A program made the translations under genes and the position numbers. The notes under the pieces are model-generated. The model saw only the letters and a list, made by a program, of their open reading frames with translations. It ran no database searches and was not told the DNA's origin. From assembly GCA_003288255.1 (NCBI GenBank), contig CP026600.1:248001-312000 (forward strand): 64,000 nucleotides of DNA, in the 5' to 3' direction. This stretch comes from Clostridiaceae bacterium 14S0207 (GTDB taxonomy: Bacteria > Bacillota > Clostridia > Clostridiales > Clostridiaceae). Shown piece after piece: positions 18,491 to 27,756 of the stretch. Every line of letters begins with the position of its first letter. The stretch's first letter is position 1.

Positions 18491-19912
18491 TTGAATAATT
18501 CAAATAAATTACAAGGAAAGCAGACAACTCAATACAGAGGTCGCCTCGTGGAAGGAGAAGTGGAACTTCAAGATAAGCGAGGGGCGCAGAGTAATAATTT
18601 GGCGTTAGCAAAGAGAGAAAGAGAAAACAATGTAATAGATGATACTGATAACTTACTTGAAATGATTTTAGCTAGAGAAAATATGCTAAAAGCCATGAAA
18701 AGAGTAGTTGCTAATAAAGGAAGCCATGGTATTGATGGTATGAAAACCGATGAATTTCGAGAATTTATCATTAAGAATTGGATAACAATTAAGCAAAAGT
18801 TATTAGAGGGAAGATATAAACCTTCACCCGTTAGGAGAGTGGAAATACCAAAACCTGACGGTGGAACTAGATTACTTGGAATTCCTACTGTACTTGATAG
18901 ATTAATACAACAGGCAATAGCACAAGAACTTAATAAAATTTATGACCCTACCTTTTCAGATAATAGCTATGGATTTAGACCAAATAAAAGTGCTAAACAG
19001 GCTATATTAAAATCAAAGGAATATATTAACGAAGGTTATAAGTGGGTTGTTGATATAGACTTAGAAAAGTTCTTTGATAAAGTTAATCATGATATATTAA
19101 TGGAAAGACTATCAAGAAAAATTAAAGATAAAAGAGTATTAAGGCTAATTAGAGAGTATCTTAAATCTGGAATAATGATAAATGGATTGAAGGTAAAATC
19201 TGATAAGGGTATACCGCAAGGTGGTCCACTAAGCCCACTCCTTGCTAATATCATGCTTGATGAAGTAGATAAAGAACTTGAGAAAAGAGGTCATAGATTT
19301 TGTCGATTTGCAGATGATTGTAATATATATGTAAAAAGCAAAAAGGCAGGAATAAGAGTTATGGCAAGTACAAGAAGAGTACTTGAAGATGTATTAAAAC
19401 TTAGAGTTAATGAAAATAAAAGTGCGGTAGATTTTGTGACGAGAAGAAAATTTCTTGGTTTTTCATTCTATTTTGTAAAAGGCGGAGCCAATATAAGGAT
19501 ACATGAAAAGTCATATAAAAGATTCATAAACAAAATAAGAAAATTAACAAATCGTAATAAAGGTATAAGTATAGAATATAGAATTTACATGATTAACCAA
19601 TTAACGATTGGATGGATTAATTATTTTGGAGTAGCGAAAGCTAACGCTAAAATACAAAAAATAGATAGTTGGATAAGAAGAAGGTTAAGAAGTTGTATTT
19701 GGAAACAATGGAAAAAGGTTAAAACTAGAGGACGAAACCTCATAAAACTAGGTCTTCCGACCCATAAAGCATGGGAGTACGCAAATACAAGAAAAGGCTA
19801 TTGGAGAATATCCAAAAGCCCAGTTCTTGACACAATCTTAAACAACAAATATATTGAAAACCTTGGTTACAGAAGTATATCTAAAGGATATCAGCTAATA
19901 CATAATTCTTAA
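18491..19912 (+). CDS. ltrA: Group II intron reverse transcriptase/maturase
   Basis: About 473 residues. TTG 18491 is chosen as start because AGGAGG (18476-18481) lies 9 bases upstream; an in-frame GTG at 18446 lacks such a site. Reverse transcriptase blocks are visible: GIDGMKTDEF, the block with IPKPDGGTRLLGIP, NSYGFRPN, VVDIDLEKFFD, IPQGGPLSPLL, and the catalytic FADDCNIYV, which has FADD in place of the commoner YADD. The maturase X domain occupies about 330-420 and GYWRISKSPVL lies in the C-terminal tail. No HNH endonuclease follows. No stop or frameshift is present, so the intron may be active. Confidence 0.93.
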   Translation: MNNSNKLQGKQTTQYRGRLVEGEVELQDKRGAQSNNLALAKRERENNVIDDTDNLLEMILARENMLKAMKRVVANKGSHGIDGMKTDEFREFIIKNWITIKQKLLEGRYKPSPVRRVEIPKPDGGTRLLGIPTVLDRLIQQAIAQELNKIYDPTFSDNSYGFRPNKSAKQAILKSKEYINEGYKWVVDIDLEKFFDKVNHDILMERLSRKIKDKRVLRLIREYLKSGIMINGLKVKSDKGIPQGGPLSPLLANIMLDEVDKELEKRGHRFCRFADDCNIYVKSKKAGIRVMASTRRVLEDVLKLRVNENKSAVDFVTRRKFLGFSFYFVKGGANIRIHEKSYKRFINKIRKLTNRNKGISIEYRIYMINQLTIGWINYFGVAKANAKIQKIDSWIRRRLRSCIWKQWKKVKTRGRNLIKLGLPTHKAWEYANTRKGYWRISKSPVLDTILNNKYIENLGYRSISKGYQLIHNS

Positions 19913-19914
19913 TG

Positions 19915-19991
19915 AACCGCCGTATACCGAACGGTACGTACGGTGGTGTGAGAGGACGCTAAATAAAATAATTATTTAGCTCCTACTCGAT
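19915..19991 (+). ncRNA. Group II intron domains V and VI
   Basis: 19915-19948 folds as a domain V hairpin (ACCGCCGTA pairing with TACGGTGGT) containing a CGC triad. GCTAAATA / TATTTAGC then forms domain VI. These are the catalytic and branch-point elements needed for splicing. Confidence 0.75.
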
Positions 19992-20018
19992 GTTTAGAGT
20001 ATAAAAAGGATAAAAAAA

Positions 20019-22472
20019 TTAACTATTAAACATAACATTTTCATAGGATATTCCACCCAATGGATTTACAGAAACTCCTGATAGAGTATCCTTGTACATA
20101 TATGCCAAATTAGAACTAAATAAATATAACCATGGAGAATCATCCATAAGAAGTTCTTGTATTTTTAGATATTGTAAGTTTTTAGCTTTAGGATTTAAGA
20201 ATTCCTTACCTTGAGATAAAAGTTTATCTACAGTGGTATTTGAATAATTTCCAAGATTATATTGTGAATGTGAATGAAACAATGCTTCTATGTAAATATC
20301 TACATTTAATGAATCAGCGGTCCAACTAAATAAAAATAAATCATATTTTTCAGTAAGTGTATGTTTATCAAAGTAATTATGGTAATCTTCTTCATAAACT
20401 TTTGTATTTAGACCAATATCCCTTAGATCTTGTTGAATAAATTCTGCTAAGGATTTAAAGTAAGAAAAATATGCAATTTTAAACTCTTTATTATTTAAGT
20501 TATATTTTCTTATTATTTGTTTACTATAATTTTTATCACAAGGTATGGTTTTTAAGTTAGATTTTATTAATCCCTCAGGGAATGGACCTTTAGCTGGAGA
20601 GCCTAATCCATTAAATAATTCATTTATAATTTTATTTCTATCAATAGCATAGTTGAAAGCGTTTCTGATTTCTGAATTAGTACACCAAGGCTTAGATGAA
20701 TCAAATGTAAAACCACCATACCAAAGATTTAGAACAGGACTTATGTTTATATTAATATTCTGAGATTTAATTAACTTTTTATAAAGTGTTGGATTATCTG
20801 TTTTTAGTATATCTAAATCTCCTTTTTCAAAACTTTCTACAATAGAATCTTTATTATGTTTAAAATTAAGTTTATCAACATATGGGGAACCGCCATAATA
20901 ATCATAGAAAGCTTTTAATTGTATATTTAATTTAGAATCATTTGTAGGGTCAAATATAAAAGGACCACATCCTACAATTTTATTATTGTTCAGATAAGCT
21001 TGTTTACATATAACTGCACAACAACAATTAGCTAAATTATATAATATACTACTATAAGGAGAAACTAGTTTTATTGAAATACAATATGAATTTATAATTT
21101 TTATTCCTTTAACACTAGTACATTCATTGTTTTGAAATTCTTTTGCTCCTACAATCTCAGATAAAAAGTATGAGTTACCAGAAGAATTTTTAGGATCTAA
21201 CAATCTTTCTAAAGAGAATTTTACATCTTCAGCTGTAATTTCCTTCATGTTATGAAATTTTATATTTTTTCTTATGTTAAATATCCAAGTAACACCATCA
21301 TTTTCTAGGGACCAACTTTTAGCAACTCCAGGTAAAATATCACCTTTAGAATTTATACAAAGTAAACCATTATGTAAACAAGAAACTACTTCATAACTAA
21401 TTTGATCTAGACCTTTAATTGGGTCTATAGAGGCTACTTGACCAGGCAAAAATATATTTAAAGAAGTTAAATTACCCTTTGTATCTTCTAATGTTTTTAG
21501 TAATTTTTCTGATGATGATTTTAGATTATTAAATACCAATTCTAAAGAATCAAGAGAGGCTTCTGTATAATTAGTGTTTAATTCTAACCATTCTATTAAG
21601 GTGGAAACTTTAGTAGAAATGGTTTTTAAATTTTCTATAGAAGATAGTATATTATCTAAAGATTGAACTTGTTCTGTAATGGCTAAATTAATTTGATCAG
21701 AGTTTTTTTTGTTGGATTCAATAGCTGAAATAATATTGTTGAAGACGATTTTTGTATTTTTAGAGACCTCCGTTCCTTCTTCTACTTTTGATATACATAT
21801 ATCCATAGCTTTTGCACTTTCAAGAATACTGTCTTCCATATCTTTTATAGTCCTAGCTATTTGTTCAGCAGAATCATCACTAGTTTGAGCAAGCTTTTTT
21901 ATTTCACCTGCTACAACAGAGAAACCTTTGCCAAATTCACCAGCTCGTGCAGCCTCTATAGAAGCGTTGAGAGATAATAAGTTGGTTTGTTTAGAAATTG
22001 CTTTAATTATATCTATAAGTGAATATACTTCTTTTGATTTCTCATTTAAGTTAGTAATTATATGCTTAGTGCTTATAACAGAGTTTTCTATTTCTTGTAT
22101 GGCGGTTAAAGAATTATTCATTGCATCTGAACCTTTAACGGCTGTATTTACTGTGTTTTCTGATATTTGTTTGGATTCTTCTGTATTTGAAAATACTTCT
22201 TGTGATAACGATGAATATACAGTTAGTTCCTCGGACACAGTATCTATACATTTTAATTGTTTCGTCATACTATCAAAGACTCGTTCAGTAGCTTCTTTTA
22301 GGTTTAACAAAGAAAAATCGGTATGATCTAAATTAGTCCCTAATTTCTCAAGAGCTATATTATGATTATGTTTGAGAAGTGCTGAAGATGGATTAGTTGA
22401 AGGTATATCTATTTCTTTAAATTCTATTTTTTCAGTTTCCGGTGATTGTTTAGATTTAAAAAGTTTAAGCAT
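20019..22472 (-). CDS. Soluble chemoreceptor signalling domain fused to a family 5 peptide-binding domain
   Basis: An 817-residue single reading frame. Residues about 60-330 are a methyl-accepting-type coiled coil with the conserved hairpin tip ([18 protein letters not shown], about 161-178, and [13 protein letters not shown]). Residues about 337-817 are a full SBP_bac_5 domain, the oligopeptide/nickel-binding fold of ABC importers ([48 protein letters not shown], then [14 protein letters not shown] and [14 protein letters not shown]). No signal peptide, lipobox or membrane segment is present, so both parts should be cytoplasmic. Binding proteins of this family normally work outside the cell. 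It could be an intracellular peptide sensor reporting to CheA. The domain calls are secure; the function is inferred. Confidence 0.92.
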   Translation of the reverse strand: MLKLFKSKQSPETEKIEFKEIDIPSTNPSSALLKHNHNIALEKLGTNLDHTDFSLLNLKEATERVFDSMTKQLKCIDTVSEELTVYSSLSQEVFSNTEESKQISENTVNTAVKGSDAMNNSLTAIQEIENSVISTKHIITNLNEKSKEVYSLIDIIKAISKQTNLLSLNASIEAARAGEFGKGFSVVAGEIKKLAQTSDDSAEQIARTIKDMEDSILESAKAMDICISKVEEGTEVSKNTKIVFNNIISAIESNKKNSDQINLAITEQVQSLDNILSSIENLKTISTKVSTLIEWLELNTNYTEASLDSLELVFNNLKSSSEKLLKTLEDTKGNLTSLNIFLPGQVASIDPIKGLDQISYEVVSCLHNGLLCINSKGDILPGVAKSWSLENDGVTWIFNIRKNIKFHNMKEITAEDVKFSLERLLDPKNSSGNSYFLSEIVGAKEFQNNECTSVKGIKIINSYCISIKLVSPYSSILYNLANCCCAVICKQAYLNNNKIVGCGPFIFDPTNDSKLNIQLKAFYDYYGGSPYVDKLNFKHNKDSIVESFEKGDLDILKTDNPTLYKKLIKSQNININISPVLNLWYGGFTFDSSKPWCTNSEIRNAFNYAIDRNKIINELFNGLGSPAKGPFPEGLIKSNLKTIPCDKNYSKQIIRKYNLNNKEFKIAYFSYFKSLAEFIQQDLRDIGLNTKVYEEDYHNYFDKHTLTEKYDLFLFSWTADSLNVDIYIEALFHSHSQYNLGNYSNTTVDKLLSQGKEFLNPKAKNLQYLKIQELLMDDSPWLYLFSSNLAYMYKDTLSGVSVNPLGGISYENVMFNS

Positions 22473-22816
22473 TGTTTATATCTCCTTTAAATTCTTATGT
22501 ATTTTAGCAAATATATTTATGATATTATTAATATTATATAGTAATTTCATAATTTTTAAAATATTTTCAAGATTATAAAATGCATTAGGGGATTTTATAA
22601 TGGCCTTTACCAATATAAAAATGTTTATGCAGTAACGTATTAAGTAGAAGTAATAGGGATTTTAAGAACTTAAGGTGGCTTATAGATAATTTTTTCATAA
22701 CATAAAAAAGTTTTTTAAAAGAATATATAATATAAATAAAATCAGCAATATAAGAAAAAGCATGAAGTAAAGATTTTAAACGGCTTAATGTATTTATAAA
22801 GGAGAGGTATATGTCT

Positions 22817-23479
22817 ATGGAGATAGATATAAAAAGAAAAAAAGTTAAAAATATAACTTTAAAAGTAAAAAGTCAGGGTACGGTTCATTTAACTGTTCCA
22901 TTAAATACATCAGATGAGTTTATAAATAAATTTTTAAAAAGTAAGGAAAAGTGGATTAAAAAAAAGGTGGAATTTTTTAAAGATAATTATAAAAATCATA
23001 TAAAAAAAAGTTATATAGAGGGAGAAAATCACAAATATTTAGGAGAATATTATAAGTTACAGGTTATTAGCAGTAAAAAGGAGTTTGTAAGTTTGGATAT
23101 AGAGAATAAGGTGATTAAGCTTTATGTGAAGGATAAACAAGACTTAGAAAGAAAAAAGGAGTTACTACATAAGTTTTACATAGAAAAGGCTAAAATAATA
23201 TTGAAGGAATTAACGGATAAATATGCTAATAAATTAAATGAAACATATGTCAGTATAAAGATAAGAGGCATGAAGACAAGGTGGGGAAGTTGTAATCCAG
23301 TAAAAAAATATATAAATTTTAATCTACAATTAATAGAAAAACCAATATCTTCAATAGAATATGTTGTTCTTCATGAATTAGCACATTTAAAACATCCTAA
23401 CCATAGTAAAGAGTTTTGGAATTATGTAAATTTTTATATGCCTGATTGGAAGCTAAGAAAACAAAAGTTAAATAATTAG
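22817..23479 (+). CDS. YgjP-like zinc metallopeptidase
   Basis: About 220 residues, COG1451/DUF45 type. The zinc motif HELAHLKHPNHSKEFW (HExxH plus a downstream His) lies near the C-terminus, preceded by MKTRWGSC, which is also diagnostic of the family. ATG 22817 is preferred because GGAGAGG (22801-22807) lies 9 bases upstream; ATG 22811 would be only 3 bases away. No signal peptide, so cytoplasmic. The physiological substrate of the family is not well defined. The stop codon overlaps a REP-type repeat. Confidence 0.88.
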   Translation: MEIDIKRKKVKNITLKVKSQGTVHLTVPLNTSDEFINKFLKSKEKWIKKKVEFFKDNYKNHIKKSYIEGENHKYLGEYYKLQVISSKKEFVSLDIENKVIKLYVKDKQDLERKKELLHKFYIEKAKIILKELTDKYANKLNETYVSIKIRGMKTRWGSCNPVKKYINFNLQLIEKPISSIEYVVLHELAHLKHPNHSKEFWNYVNFYMPDWKLRKQKLNN

Positions 23480-23495
23480 GGACGGTTCATAAATT
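23478..23495 (+). repeat. GGGACGGTTCAT repeat, single unit
   Basis: AGGGACGGTTCATAAATT overlaps the stop codon of the preceding gene. No inverted partner is seen within the following 500 bases, so this is a solo unit of the repeat family described at 25728. Confidence 0.8.
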
Positions 23496-23987
23496 AAGTT
23501 AATATGACTATTGCTTAAACTATTAAAATATAAAACATTTAATTAGTGAGTCATACGGTTATTTCAATAAACAACGTAAATTTGAAATTATTTTAGAGAA
23601 TTTTATATGTAGAGTACAATTTATTTTTTATTATTAAGAAAAAGATAAGATAATAAAGATGTGTTTCTATTTTGCGACTATAATATTGTATGCTAATAGA
23701 GAATAAAGACCTAGAATAAGTATTATATAGTTATATCATAAAAAATGAGATAATAATTTATAAATTTACAGTTTATATTATATCGTAGGGATTATAAAGA
23801 TCTTATATTTTTGTAAAGCATGAAGAGACTTGATTATAGTGTATGAAATAAATATATATAGGAGAATTTTAAGTTAATTTTATTATATAGATTACAAGGT
23901 TTATAAAAAGATAATAGAGTTACTAATGAGAAGATTAATATAAATAAAACTAATATAAGGAACTACATATTTATAGGAGTGATTAGG
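23496..23987. other. 490-base intergenic stretch, no gene seen
   Basis: AT-rich, with stop codons in all frames and no recognisable RNA motif. It should contain the promoter of the pyrophosphohydrolase gene, but no convincing -35/-10 pair stands out. Confidence 0.5.
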
Positions 23988-24302
23988 ATGAAAATATATA
24001 ATAAGCTAGTTAGGGATAGGATACCTAAAATTATAAAGGAATCTAGGAAGAACTGTTTGGTAAGTTTAGTTGAAGGGGAAGAAAAAAAGGAATATCTAGA
24101 AAAAAAGCTTAATGAGGAAGTTAAAGAGTTTTTAGAAGATAAGAACTTAGAAGAATTAGCAGATGTAATGGAAGTAATATTTGCATTAGGTAAGGAATTA
24201 GGATATTCGGAAGAAGAAATATTAAAAAAGAGATTAGAAAAAAGAGAATCAAAAGGAGGATTTGAACAAGGAATAATTTTGCATAAAGTTTATGAAGAAT
24301 AA
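23988..24302 (+). CDS. MazG-like nucleoside triphosphate pyrophosphohydrolase (COG4997 type)
   Basis: A 104-residue all-helical protein. It begins KIYNKLVRDRIPKII, the hallmark of the phosphoribosyl-ATP pyrophosphatase-like COG4997 group. The metal-binding helices carry KKLNEEVKEFLED and ELADVMEVIFALG, giving the ExxE...ExxD pattern of MazG-type enzymes. The likely role is hydrolysis of a nucleoside triphosphate to the monophosphate and pyrophosphate. ATG 23988 is preferred over GTG 23979 because AGGAG (23975-23979) lies 8 bases upstream. Monocistronic. Confidence 0.85.
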   Translation: MKIYNKLVRDRIPKIIKESRKNCLVSLVEGEEKKEYLEKKLNEEVKEFLEDKNLEELADVMEVIFALGKELGYSEEEILKKRLEKRESKGGFEQGIILHKVYEE

Positions 24303-24516
24303 AAAGCATTGAGTTTCTTGGTTAGATATAAATTCAAAGTTTATGTTTAATAAAACATTTAATATATAAAATATATTATGTTGAAAATATGAAAAAAGAT
24401 TAATATTTATAATTTTAAAAAATAAACATTTAAATAAGGTATATTATAAAATATAATTATTTTAATATACTAGTACATAATTTATATTAATCGTATAAGA
24501 TTAAGGAGGAGTTTAG

Positions 24517-25701
24517 ATGTTAAACTTTCATTATAATATACCAACAGAGATTTTCTTTGGTAAAGGTCAAATTAAAGTATTAGGTGATGAAATAAGAAAG
24601 TATGGTAATAAGGTTTTATTAGTTTATGGTGGGGGAAGTATTAAAAAAACTGGATTATATGATGAAATTATTAAAATATTAAATGAACAAGGTATAGGGT
24701 TTATAGAACTTGCAGGTGTAGATCCTAATCCACGTATAACTACAGTAAGAGAAGGAGTAAGATTATGTAAAGAATATAATTTAAATTTTATTCTTGCAGT
24801 TGGTGGAGGAAGTGTTATAGATTGTAGTAAATTTATAGCAGCAGGAAATTATTATGATGGAGATCCATGGGATCTATTAATACGTAAAGGAAAAATAGTC
24901 AATGCTACACCTTTAGGAACTATTCTTACACTTGCGGCTACAGGTTCAGAAATGGATAAGGGGGGAGTTATAACTAATTTAGAAACTAATCAAAAACTCT
25001 CTAATAGTCATGATAGTCTGGCTCCAAAATTTTCAATTCTGGATCCAGTATATACTTATACAGTGCCTAAATCACAAATTGCGGCAGGTACTATAGATAT
25101 AATGAGTCATATTTTTGAGGTATATTTTACTCCAACTAAAAGTGCGTTTGTTCAAAATTGTTTGGCTGAGGGGTTATTAAGAACAGTATTTAAATATGGA
25201 CCTGTAGCCATGGAAAATCCAAAAGATTATGAGGCTAGAGCTAATTTAATGTGGGCTTCAAGTTTAGCAATAAATGGGTTGTTGGGCTATGGAAAAGATA
25301 CAAATTGGTCAGTACATGCAATGGAACATGAATTAAGTGCTTTTTATGATATAACTCATGGAGTAGGGCTTGGAATATTAACACCTGTTTGGATGGAATA
25401 TATATTAAATGAAGATACAGTAGAAGATATCGCTAATTATGGAATAAATGTTTGGGGGTTAGATAGGAAAAAAGATTTATATGAAGTAGCAAATGAAGCT
25501 ATAAGGTTAACAAAGAATTTTATAAAAAGTTTAGGCATTCCTATGCATTTAAGTGAGGTTGGCATTAAAAGAGAAAAGTTAGAGGAAATGGCTAATACTT
25601 GTTGTAACAATATGGAAATGAGGGTAGGAACAAAAACAGTAGGAACTTATCCTCCATTAACGAAGGACGATATATTAGAGATTTATAAGAGAGCCTTTTA
25701 A
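24517..25701 (+). CDS. Iron-containing alcohol dehydrogenase, butanol dehydrogenase-like
   Basis: A 394-residue Fe-ADH. The nucleotide-binding region has VYGGGSIKKTGLYD and AVGGGSVIDCSKFIA. Metal ligands are likely the Asp and His in TIDIMSHIFE and the His residues of HAMEHELSAFYDITHG. The sequence most resembles clostridial NAD(P)H-dependent butanol dehydrogenases, which reduce aldehydes to alcohols at the end of fermentation. AAGGAGGAG precedes the ATG. Monocistronic, followed by a paired REP repeat that may serve as terminator. Substrate choice within the family is uncertain. Confidence 0.9.
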   Translation: MLNFHYNIPTEIFFGKGQIKVLGDEIRKYGNKVLLVYGGGSIKKTGLYDEIIKILNEQGIGFIELAGVDPNPRITTVREGVRLCKEYNLNFILAVGGGSVIDCSKFIAAGNYYDGDPWDLLIRKGKIVNATPLGTILTLAATGSEMDKGGVITNLETNQKLSNSHDSLAPKFSILDPVYTYTVPKSQIAAGTIDIMSHIFEVYFTPTKSAFVQNCLAEGLLRTVFKYGPVAMENPKDYEARANLMWASSLAINGLLGYGKDTNWSVHAMEHELSAFYDITHGVGLGILTPVWMEYILNEDTVEDIANYGINVWGLDRKKDLYEVANEAIRLTKNFIKSLGIPMHLSEVGIKREKLEEMANTCCNNMEMRVGTKTVGTYPPLTKDDILEIYKRAF

Positions 25702-25727
25702 AGGAGACAGTTAAATAATTAAATAAG

Positions 25728-25782
25728 TTTAGGGACGGTTCATAAATAATTTATTTTAAATTCTTTATGAACCGTCCCTAAA
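25728..25782. repeat. REPIN-like inverted pair of GGGACGGTTCAT repeats
   Basis: Perfect 19-base arms (25728-25746 and 25764-25782) around a short AT-rich loop. The unit TTTAGGGACGGTTCATAAA recurs in this window at 23478, 27483, 28889, 31786 (variant), 32732, 40021 and 41966 (variant). The right side is followed by few T residues, so it may also end transcription of the dehydrogenase gene. Confidence 0.9.
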
Positions 25783-25786
25783 AATG

Positions 25787-25815
25787 TTTACAAATAAATA
25801 AATTTAGAGTATAAT
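25787..25815 (+). promoter_or_regulatory. Promoter of the purine-riboswitch transcript
   Basis: TTTACA (25787-25792) and TATAAT (25810-25815) are spaced by 17 bases, about 33 bases before the aptamer. Confidence 0.7.
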
Positions 25816-25847
25816 CATTTTTAATTTAATAAATTATTAATAAATAG

Positions 25848-25914
25848 CTCATATACTTCTGATAATATGGTTCAGATGTTTCTACGAGATAACCTTAAAT
25901 ATTCTCGCTATGGG
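25848..25914 (+). promoter_or_regulatory. Purine riboswitch, guanine type
   Basis: P1 pairs CTCATA (25848-25853) with TATGGG (25909-25914). P2 is built from TTCTGA/TCAGA and P3 from CGAGA/TCTCG, with loops TAATATGG and AACCTTAAA that fit the kissing-loop pattern. The conserved GTTTCTACG core is present. The base before TATGG is C (25908), the guanine-specifying position (U would specify adenine). GGTAAATC (25913-25920) can pair with GATTTACC (25952-25959) to form an antiterminator. Guanine or hypoxanthine should therefore switch the permease gene off. Confidence 0.93.
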
Positions 25915-25941
25915 TAAATCGATAATTGCACTGAATATAGC

Positions 25942-25985
25942 AACTAGCATTGATTTACCTAAAATTAATGCTAGTTTTTATTTTA
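25942..25985 (+). terminator. Riboswitch expression-platform terminator
   Basis: A 10-bp stem (25942-25951 with 25967-25976) is followed by a T-rich tract. Its loop contains the antiterminator partner GATTTACC. Confidence 0.88.
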
Positions 25986-26060
25986 TAGCATAAATGAACA
26001 AGATATTATCAATATTAGGGCTAATTAAACTATACTAAAAGGTAGAAGGGGTTAGTACTA

Positions 26061-27455
26061 ATGAAAAAACTTTTAGAAAATGTTTTTAAATTACGTGAAA
26101 ATAATACAAATATAAAAACGGAAGTTATAGGTGGTCTAACAATATTTATTACTTTTGCTTATGCATTGCTTGTTATTCCTAATATTTTAAAAATAGGAGG
26201 AATGAATGCATTAGGACTTAAAGGAGATGCGGCAGCGGCTTTAAGTATTGCTTCAGATCCTGTTATAGCTTCTGCATTTGCATCAGTTTGTGTTGCATCA
26301 GCATTAGGTACGTTAATTATGGCTTTTTATGCTAATTTGCCATATGTATTAGCACCAGGATTAGGATTAGTAGCTTTCTTTTCTTATAACATCTGTTTAA
26401 AACTTGGATTTACATGGCAACAAGGATTAGCAGCAGTATTTATTTCAGGAATTTTATTTGTAATTATAACTTATACATCTATTAGAGAGAAGATTGTATA
26501 TGCAATTCCACAGAACCTTAAATATGCTATTACAGCTGGAATAGGATTGTTTGTAGCGTTAATTGGCTTAAAAAGTGGTGGAATTGTAGTAGCAAATCAA
26601 GCTACATTAGTTGCCTTTGGAAATTTTATGGATAAAACTGTAATTTTAACGATAATAGGTTTAATGATAATGGCTATTTTAGTAGCAAGAAATGTTAAAG
26701 GTGGTATGTTATTAGGAATTATAATAACTACAGTAATTGGAATACCTATGGGAGTTACTAGTTTAAAAGGAGCAAAAATGTTTACTCTTCCTCATTTTGG
26801 AGAAACCTTTTTTGCTATGGATATGAAGGGATTATTAACTAGTAATGGAGGTGGAATTGTCCAAGCTATAATTACTATATTTATGGTAGTTATAACTTTA
26901 AGCTTAGTAGATTTATTTGATACTATAGGAACATTGGTTGGAACAGCTCAAAGTGCTGGTATGATAAATGAAGAAGGTGAGCTTAAAGGACTTAGAAAGG
27001 CACTTGCATCAGATGCAATAGCTACAACTTGTGGAGCTATGTTGGGTACAACAACCTTAGCAACAGTTGTAGAATCATCGGCAGGTATGGCTGCTGGAGC
27101 AAGAACAGGACTTTCTAATGTAGTAGTTAGTATCTTACTTTTAATATCATTATTTTTCAGCGGATTAATAGGAATAGTTCCACAAAGTGCTACATCACCA
27201 GCATTGGTAATAGTTGGAGTGCTAATGATGAGATGTGTAACAAAAATAGATTTCTCAGATTTTACAGAGGCAGTACCAGCATTTTTTACAATAGCTATGA
27301 TGCCTTTTACATATTCTATTGCTAATGGAATAGCAGCAGGAATGATATTTTATCCTGTAATGAAGTTAGCAACAGGAAAAGGCAAACAGGTACATAAAAT
27401 TCTTTATGTATTTACAATATTATTTATACTAAGATTTATATTAATGCCAGACTAA
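26061..27455 (+). CDS. pbuG: NCS2-family guanine/hypoxanthine permease
   Basis: A 464-residue membrane protein with about 13 hydrophobic segments, of the AzgA/PbuG branch of NCS2. Visible motifs include TEVIGGLTIFITFAYAL near the start, SLVDLFDTIGTLVGTAQ and TTTLATVVESSAGMAAGARTG around residues 275-350, which carry the conserved substrate-site Asp and Glu. AGAAGGGG precedes the ATG. Control by a guanine riboswitch supports a role in guanine/hypoxanthine uptake. Confidence 0.92.
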   Translation: MKKLLENVFKLRENNTNIKTEVIGGLTIFITFAYALLVIPNILKIGGMNALGLKGDAAAALSIASDPVIASAFASVCVASALGTLIMAFYANLPYVLAPGLGLVAFFSYNICLKLGFTWQQGLAAVFISGILFVIITYTSIREKIVYAIPQNLKYAITAGIGLFVALIGLKSGGIVVANQATLVAFGNFMDKTVILTIIGLMIMAILVARNVKGGMLLGIIITTVIGIPMGVTSLKGAKMFTLPHFGETFFAMDMKGLLTSNGGGIVQAIITIFMVVITLSLVDLFDTIGTLVGTAQSAGMINEEGELKGLRKALASDAIATTCGAMLGTTTLATVVESSAGMAAGARTGLSNVVVSILLLISLFFSGLIGIVPQSATSPALVIVGVLMMRCVTKIDFSDFTEAVPAFFTIAMMPFTYSIANGIAAGMIFYPVMKLATGKGKQVHKILYVFTILFILRFILMPD

Positions 27456-27482
27456 ATAATATAGTTAATAAAGTAAAATAAA

Positions 27483-27544
27483 AAAGGGACGGTTCATAAA
27501 TGTTATTTTTTAGTTTTAAAATAATATTTATGAACCGTCCCTTT
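27483..27544. repeat. REPIN-like inverted pair of GGGACGGTTCAT repeats
   Basis: Arms 27483-27500 and 27527-27544 are perfect 18-base inverted copies. The stem extends inward with one mismatch (ATGTTATTTT against AAAATAATAT). Lies 28 bases after the permease stop codon. The rest of 27456-27756 holds no gene. Confidence 0.9.
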
Positions 27545-27756
27545 AGAATAGAAGTTATTTGTTAAGTTGTAGATGTAATAGTTGATAACTATATAATGAT
27601 GTATTAAATAGATTTAGAGAAGTATAAAATATTTGTTGAATTTTTTTACAAAGTATATTTTTAAAAAATTGAGTGTTATTATATGATATAATCTTAAGAT
27701 AATAATGTAAAAAACATGTATATTAAAATTAAAGGAAAAGATGAAAGGATGAAGAG

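Larger units (their letters stand above)
18072..19991 (+). mobile_element. Group II intron, probably class IIC, about 1.92 kb
   Basis: The 5' end is GTGCG (18072), a group II consensus, followed by structured RNA with GGTGAAAGTCCCGAG. An intact reverse transcriptase/maturase lies at 18491-19912, and domains V and VI follow at 19915-19991, ending in AT. Insertion directly behind a transcription terminator hairpin, a maturase without a C-terminal endonuclease domain, and a CGC-type catalytic triad in domain V all point to class IIC. The 3' end is set by the terminal AY rule and may be off by a few bases. Confidence 0.85.
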
